Shown one piece after another: positions 6,615-10,889 of a DNA stretch of 10,889 nt. The position numbers and the translations under genes were made by a program. The stretch is taken from positions 1 to 10,889 of the forward strand of contig URQF01000038.1 of the NCBI GenBank assembly GCA_900549915.1. Reading direction: 5' to 3'. Under the pieces are notes generated by a model that had not been told where the DNA came from, did not search any database, and was given only the letters and a program-made list of their open reading frames with translations. Each line of letters begins with the position of its first letter. Position 1 is the stretch's first letter. The DNA comes from an uncultured Mollicutes bacterium (GTDB lineage: Bacteria; Bacillota_I; Bacilli_A; RFN20; CAG-288).

Positions 6615-7628
6615 TTACAAATTGCTCAGAATTTCCCCCTGAACATAAACCGTGTATTCGTTTGCCCTTGTCTCGGTAAAATCATCAGGAAGTGCCTTAT
6701 TGTTGAGAAGGCAGTCAGCAATCTCAACACAGGTCTTCGCCTGCTTTTTTTCTTCGTTTTTCACCGTTCCGGAAAGCAAACCTTTCTGCCTATACTGAAT
6801 GCCGATATCCGTGCCATCGACACCGAAAACAGGGAAAGGAAGAGAGTCAGAGGGATCATCGGAAACAAGGTCGTTCTCAATCAGATAGTCGACCGCACCG
6901 ATTGCCCTATCATCATTGTTGGAAAGCACCAATTCAATCTTGTCTCCGAACTGCTCGTACCAGTCTTTCCTGACAACCTTTGCCTCATCGCGGCTCCAGT
7001 TGCAGTAACTAGAAGCAAGGATCTCGGTCTGATAGCCATCCGTTTTTAAGGTATTCAGTGCCGAATTGCTTCTCTTCTCTGTATCCTGATTTCCGATTTC
7101 GCCCTTTAATAGGGCAAGCTGAATCACACCGTCATGATTTTTATCGTATTCGGAAAACAGTCCGTCCTCTGTTTTAAAGAGGGTTTCTACCCTCTTTGCC
7201 TGGCTACTCCCCTCAAAGAGAGGATCCGTTCCGACAAAGAAGATATTCTTATTCGTCTTCCGTCCGCGGATCCTATCCGCATCAAGAGGCTGACGGTTAA
7301 AGAAAATAACCGGAATATCTTTTTTGGAGACTTTATCGATAATCGCGCCGGAAGAAAGCCGGTCGACAAGGTTGATGAACCTCCTCGTGCTGTTCCCGCT
7401 GTCCCTAGCATCCACAATCGATTCGTTCTGCTGAATCTGAGAATTCGAGGCATACTTCACGCTATAGGAGTATCCTTTCCCATCTAATTCAGCCTGGAGC
7501 GCGTGGTTCAGAGACCTGATGAAGGTATCATTCTCGTTATAGATGAAGACGGAGGCCTCCGTCTTCTTCTCTCCGCAAGAAACAAGAAGAAAGAGACAAG
7601 ATAAAAGTAAGCAGCTTCTATTCTTCAT
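6615..7628 (-). CDS. Galactose/glucose-type binding lipoprotein, likely sensor for the adjacent kinase
   Basis: A 337-residue lipoprotein with lipobox LVSC (Cys18) and the normal order of the galactose/glucose-binding family. Visible ligand positions, with E. coli mature numbering in brackets: Asp34 (14), Phe36 (16), Asn111 (91), Asp182 (154), Arg186 (158, codon AGA), Trp211 (183), Asn238 (211), Asp271 (236), Asn291 (256). His152 is replaced by Asn180. A full calcium loop DKNHDGVIQ spans 162-170, with the partner Glu at 232. The ATG overlaps the kinase stop by 11 bases (ATGAAGAATAG) behind GGAGGTG, so it is translationally coupled to the kinase rather than to mglBAC. That arrangement, as in XylFII-LytS-YesN and AraP-AraS-AraT systems, suggests it senses sugar for the kinase; a second receptor for MglAC is the alternative. 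AGG sits at SNNDD[M]A. Confidence 0.88.
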   Translation of the reverse strand: MKNRSCLLLSCLFLLVSCGEKKTEASVFIYNENDTFIRSLNHALQAELDGKGYSYSVKYASNSQIQQNESIVDARDSGNSTRRFINLVDRLSSGAIIDKVSKKDIPVIFFNRQPLDADRIRGRKTNKNIFFVGTDPLFEGSSQAKRVETLFKTEDGLFSEYDKNHDGVIQLALLKGEIGNQDTEKRSNSALNTLKTDGYQTEILASSYCNWSRDEAKVVRKDWYEQFGDKIELVLSNNDDRAIGAVDYLIENDLVSDDPSDSLPFPVFGVDGTDIGIQYRQKGLLSGTVKNEEKKQAKTCVEIADCLLNNKALPDDFTETRANEYTVYVQGEILSNL

Positions 7629-9342
7629 TGTCTTTCACCTCCGAAAGCGGAATATTTATTTCAATCCTCGTTCCGTCATCGGGTGAGGATTCAATCTTGA
7701 TGTCTGCTTTTTCTCCGTAGTAAATGCGTAAACGCTGATAGACATTCGAGATTCCTACTCCGTTATGGATGTTCTTATCCTTCCTGGATTTCTTGATCTC
7801 TTCCAGCTTCTCCGGAAGGATTCCGCATCCATTGTCCTTAATGTTGAACTTAAGGAAACCTTCCTGGGTATATCCTTTGATGAAAATCCTGGCCTTATGG
7901 TCTGTCGTCTCCCCAAAACCATGGACGATGGCGTTCTCGACAATCGGCTGAAGAATCAGCTTGATAATCGGAAGGTTCCTGATTTTATCCTCAGCATCAA
8001 TCTCAAAGCCGAACGTCTCTCCAAAGCGCATCTTTTGAATCTGAAGATAGTATTTGACATGGCTTAGTTCATCCTTGACCGGAATGATATTCTTTCCCCG
8101 GGAGATAGAGATGCGGAAGAAACGGGAGAGAGCCACAATCCTATTCTGCGCCTTCTCCTTTTCGTCTTCATCAATCAGATAGATGATGGAATCAAGGGTG
8201 TTATAGAGGAAATGCGGATTAATCTGATTCTGTAAAGCTCTTAATTCCGCTTTATTCCTTTCTTTCTGTTCTTCTAGAATCTCCGTTGCCAGGTTATGGA
8301 TCTTATTCCTCCTCTTTTCAAAGGAACGGTTAAGAGACTCGATTTCCTTAGTTCCCTTCTTATCAAAGCTGCTCTGAATCTGGAAATCGAGGTTCTCAAC
8401 GTTTTCCCTCTCTTTCTGAAGACGGACAAGAGGAGTGGAAATCTGCGTAGAGACCAAGAAAAAGATGAAGAGGAAGACAAGTAAGATAACCAAAGAATAA
8501 ATACCACAGTTAATCAGGAACGTTTTCTTTGTTTCATATAGTTCATTTATGTTTGTTTTTATAGCAACTCTCCATCTTGTCTTTGGAATGGTTGAAATAA
8601 AAAGAAAGAAGGAGTCTCTGCTTTCTTCATATGACGTACTTCCGATAACTGTATCGGAGATTATCTTCTTTTCCTTATCCGTGACCGTCCCCGAGCAATA
8701 GACAAGCCGGCCGTCATTATCGTAAATATAGACATGTCCGCCTTTTCCAAGGCGGGTCTCATCAATGATAGAGGCAATCGAGTCGAACTGATAGACAATA
8801 TGGATAACGGCAACGTTCTTGCCGTTATCGTATTCAAAATATTTTGAAACATTGAACAGAGATGCCGAATCCACACGGGAAAAGACATTTAAGGAAGGAG
8901 TAGTAAAAGAAGCGATGAACCAGTTTTCCAGTCTTACTTCCTCCTTGCTTTTTTCGTTTTTGAAGTTGCTGGATGAGGCAATCAGATTACCCTGTTCATC
9001 AAAAAGAGAAAGAGAGCTGATAGAAGGCGTGACGATACGGATTTCATCAAAGAAATTATCCGCTGTTTCCGTGATGGTTTCCTTTGTTTCATTCACTAGG
9101 CGTTTCTGGATGGCATCAGAGGCATTGACGACTTCACTGATATAGTTAGAATAATTCGAGATTGCCTGTTCTGAGGTAGAAACAACCTGTTCCCTGTAGG
9201 TGTTCTCCACATTACCGGAATAGGTGAAGGTAACAATCCTGAACCTTCCGGCAATTAAAAAGAGAAAGCTGATAACAAAGACAGTAAATAGCTCCGTCTT
9301 TAAAGACAGACGGCTATGAAAGCTTCTTTTTCCGGTAGTCAT
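7618..9342 (-). CDS. YesM/LytS-type sensor histidine kinase
   Basis: Membrane sensor kinase of 574 residues. Helix 1 spans about 18-40, an extracytoplasmic double-Cache-like domain about 41-272, helix 2 about 276-297 and a HAMP-like linker to about 350. The catalytic part has the His_kinase motif QNQINPHFLYNTL (phospho-acceptor His377), the N box QPIVENA (Asn470), the G1 box DNGCG (503-507) and GVGISNVYQRL (from 528). I choose the ATG at 9340-9342, seven bases after AGGAAGG; the open frame extends to 9447, but that part reads across the regulator gene and has no signal. Its start overlaps the regulator end by 29 bases and its stop overlaps the lipoprotein start. Two AGG codons in helix 1 (9238-9240, 9244-9246) become Met and make it continuous; another pair gives FEK[MM]NKI after HAMP. 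It probably responds to sugar through the lipoprotein and phosphorylates the regulator. Confidence 0.93.
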   Translation of the reverse strand: MTTGKRSFHSRLSLKTELFTVFVISFLFLIAGRFRIVTFTYSGNVENTYREQVVSTSEQAISNYSNYISEVVNASDAIQKRLVNETKETITETADNFFDEIRIVTPSISSLSLFDEQGNLIASSSNFKNEKSKEEVRLENWFIASFTTPSLNVFSRVDSASLFNVSKYFEYDNGKNVAVIHIVYQFDSIASIIDETRLGKGGHVYIYDNDGRLVYCSGTVTDKEKKIISDTVIGSTSYEESRDSFFLFISTIPKTRWRVAIKTNINELYETKKTFLINCGIYSLVILLVFLFIFFLVSTQISTPLVRLQKERENVENLDFQIQSSFDKKGTKEIESLNRSFEKRRNKIHNLATEILEEQKERNKAELRALQNQINPHFLYNTLDSIIYLIDEDEKEKAQNRIVALSRFFRISISRGKNIIPVKDELSHVKYYLQIQKMRFGETFGFEIDAEDKIRNLPIIKLILQPIVENAIVHGFGETTDHKARIFIKGYTQEGFLKFNIKDNGCGILPEKLEEIKKSRKDKNIHNGVGISNVYQRLRIYYGEKADIKIESSPDDGTRIEINIPLSEVKDNEE

Positions 9343-10889
9343 CCGGTGACCTTCCTGTATATTTTTTAAAGCAGTGAGAGAAATAGTAAGGATCTGCATA
9401 GCCAACATCTCGGGCAATAGAGATAATCCGGTTGTTTGCATTTTCAAGAAGCTCTAAAGCCTTTTTCCTTCTTAAGTCCGTTGTTATCTTCGTGAAAGAC
9501 GTTCCGTTTTTCTTTAGTATTGCAGAGATGTAGCTTACAGAATAAGCCAATTCTTTTGCAACATCTTCTATAGAAAGAGATGAATTAGTGAAATTTGCAC
9601 TTAAATATTGATAGATACGCTCATAAGAAGACTCAAGGCCAGAGAGACGCTTAGATTCATTTACTTTGATAATACGATCCAATAGCAAATAATAGTACTC
9701 GACCAAAGAAGCAGGAGTCTTGGTCCGGTAAATCGTATCCCTGATTTCAATATGGGATTCGAATCCAAGATAAAAGTCGTTCAAAGAAATACATGCTTTG
9801 AGAATGGCATCCAAGATATTGGATAGAATATAACTATAGTTTTCTTTGTATTGCGGTGTGGAAATCCGAAAAATCAGTTTTTTGATTTTCTCTTTTGCCT
9901 CCTCTTTCTTTCCGTAAGAAAGCAAATAGGTTAGATTCCGGTATTCGTTTTCATCGACTTTTCCGCTCGTCTGATTATCGGTATCTTCTTTTTCAAGGTC
10001 TGGGAAAGAAAAGACCATGTTCTGTCCGAGAACTGTCCGGTATTCCAAGGAGCGCTTTGCATGACGATAAAGCTTCCGATAGTTAACCGGCTGTTCCCTT
10101 ATGTCACTTACACCGCAGGAAACTGAGATCCCAGCTCCGCGCTTGACCCTGGCAAGGATGCTATTCAAAGCAAGGTTAAGTCTTTCATTGTCCACTGCTT
10201 TGTCGCTTTCAAGAAGCAGAACAAGCTGATTGTCATTCAAGAACTGATAATAAACAAAAGAGTCGTTTCTAAATTCCTTTTCGATGTTCTGTTTCAGAAT
10301 GAAATAAAAGACATCCTGTTGTTCATACTCCAGATCTTCCTTATCAGAATCAAAAACAATAATCCTCTGATAGGGATGTTTCAAATCGATTCCGTCTTCG
10401 ATAAGTTTTCCATCAAAGTTCGTACTGATTTCCTTTACTTTGATGAGAAGATTCAAGTCTTCTGATTGAAGAAAACGAACAGAGTCCCTTGCTTTCTGCT
10501 CCAAGTTCTTCCTATTCCTGTCTTTATGATATTGATTATCAAGGATTTCTTTTGCCTTGTTCAAAGTGGTAATGAATTCATCTTTGAAAACCGGCTTTGT
10601 CAGGTAACCGACAACACCTAGGGAAATGGCTTCTTTCGCATAGTCAAAAGAATCATAGCCAGAAACAATAATGGATTGAAGAAGAGGAAACTCCCTTGTA
10701 AAGTGCTTAATCAAATCAATTCCATCAATATAAGGCATGCGGATATCCGTTATCAGAATATCCGGTGACAAAGAAATACCGTTTTCAAGAGCATCGAATC
10801 CGTTTTCAAAGCAACCAACCACTTCAAAAGAATCACTCCTTTTCAAAAGAATGGATTTCAAACGGTTCCGGACGGCTTCTTCATCATCT
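9314..10889 (-). CDS. YesN-type AraC-family response regulator (5' end outside window)
   Basis: At least 524 residues; the frame runs off the right edge and only the first few residues are missing. The receiver domain shows the acidic pair in DDEEAV, the phospho-acceptor Asp in ILITDIRMP (about residue 48 of the visible part), the SGYD switch region and the Lys of GYLTKP. The middle region holds the degenerate GGDEF-like segment typical of YesN proteins (ISVSCGVSD, SLEYRTVLGQN). The last 100 residues are an AraC helix-turn-helix: YSVSYISAILKKNG, DLR[M]KKALELL, VGYADPYYFSHCFKKYTG, then [M]SPDDYRK. In that final motif AGG stands for Met and CGG for the conserved Arg. The TTG at 10859-10861 is not a start because homology continues upstream of it. 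It likely activates mglBAC and possibly its own operon. Confidence 0.93.
   Translation of the reverse strand, partial: DDEEAVRNRLKSILLKRSDSFEVVGCFENGFDALENGISLSPDILITDIRMPYIDGIDLIKHFTREFPLLQSIIVSGYDSFDYAKEAISLGVVGYLTKPVFKDEFITTLNKAKEILDNQYHKDRNRKNLEQKARDSVRFLQSEDLNLLIKVKEISTNFDGKLIEDGIDLKHPYQRIIVFDSDKEDLEYEQQDVFYFILKQNIEKEFRNDSFVYYQFLNDNQLVLLLESDKAVDNERLNLALNSILARVKRGAGISVSCGVSDIREQPVNYRKLYRHAKRSLEYRTVLGQNMVFSFPDLEKEDTDNQTSGKVDENEYRNLTYLLSYGKKEEAKEKIKKLIFRISTPQYKENYSYILSNILDAILKACISLNDFYLGFESHIEIRDTIYRTKTPASLVEYYYLLLDRIIKVNESKRLSGLESSYERIYQYLSANFTNSSLSIEDVAKELAYSVSYISAILKKNGTSFTKITTDLRRKKALELLENANNRIISIARDVGYADPYYFSHCFKKYTGRSPDDYRKKKLS

Larger units (their letters stand above)
1..10889. other. 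Window-wide recoding: AGG reads as methionine
   Basis: In all genes of this window AGG occupies family-conserved Met positions. Clear cases are the MglA motifs SSE[M]PE (3828-3830), V[M]S (3789-3791), GKST[M]MK (5058-5060) and DN[M]WLGRY (4896-4898), SNNDD[M]A in the binding lipoprotein (6906-6908), KN[M]FAVGGNPEA in MglC (2368-2370) and TG[M]SP-DDYR in the regulator (9350-9352). Conserved Arg residues in the same motifs use other codons: CGC in WLGRY and EPTRGID, CGT in TEER and GRS, CGG in DDYR and SRG, AGA in DLR-MKKA. ATG is still used for starts and for some internal Met. By hand count mglA has about 18 in-frame AGG and 7 internal ATG. No tRNA gene is present here to explain the change. 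Confidence 0.93.

Noticed and set aside
8308..8313. Internal AGGAGG in the kinase as a ribosome binding site
   Set aside because: It is the two-codon Met-Met after HAMP and no start codon lies at a useful distance.
9343..9447. Kinase starting at 9447
   Set aside because: This stretch encodes the conserved AraC helix-turn-helix end of the regulator in another frame; the ATG at 9340-9342 has a good ribosome binding site and leads directly to the first membrane helix.
10859..10861. Regulator starting at TTG 10859-10861
   Set aside because: The frame stays open to the window edge and the upstream residues DDEEAVRNR are the start of a receiver domain.
1..10889. tRNA, rRNA, CRISPR arrays, insertion sequences
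   Set aside because: No clover-leaf sequence, repeat-spacer array, transposase or terminal inverted repeats were seen.

Overview
The window looks like a chromosomal piece of a low-to-moderate GC Firmicute (Bacilli-like, probably a gut lineage). The grounds are strong AGGAGG-type ribosome binding sites, YesM/YesN-type two-component proteins, a lipoprotein-anchored MglBAC transporter and cre-like operators. The most important property is the genetic code. In every gene here the codon AGG falls where the protein family has methionine, while conserved arginines are written CGT, CGC, CGA, CGG or AGA. The window should therefore be read with AGG = Met. This agrees with a reassignment I recall being reported from a computational screen (Codetta) in a clade of uncultivated Bacilli. 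A standard-code translation puts a wrong Arg at every AGG.

Layout. Positions 1-1637 (+ strand) hold the 3' part of a divergent PlsX-like gene and a 252-residue unknown protein two bases after it. Everything else is on the minus strand. Read in transcription order from the right edge it is: a YesN-type response regulator (cut by the window edge), a YesM-type sensor kinase, a sugar-binding lipoprotein in normal family order, a 224-bp regulatory gap, then mglB, mglA and mglC, a hairpin terminator, and a small membrane protein that meets the + strand genes tail to tail.

Function. The regulator, kinase and first lipoprotein overlap or are coupled, so they form a likely three-component sugar sensor: lipoprotein outside, kinase in the membrane, AraC-type regulator inside. 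The gap before mglB carries two cre-like palindromes and a 20-bp-spaced direct repeat that may bind the regulator. MglB captures the sugar (galactose or glucose type by binding residues), MglA hydrolyses ATP and MglC is the membrane channel.

Two architectural oddities stand out. MglB is circularly permuted: the half of the protein that is C-terminal in the normal family comes first, and the normally N-terminal half comes last. MglC carries about 230 extra hydrophilic, Lys/Glu-rich, probably coiled-coil residues in front of its first membrane helix. A perfect 14-bp hairpin sits between mglB and mglA.
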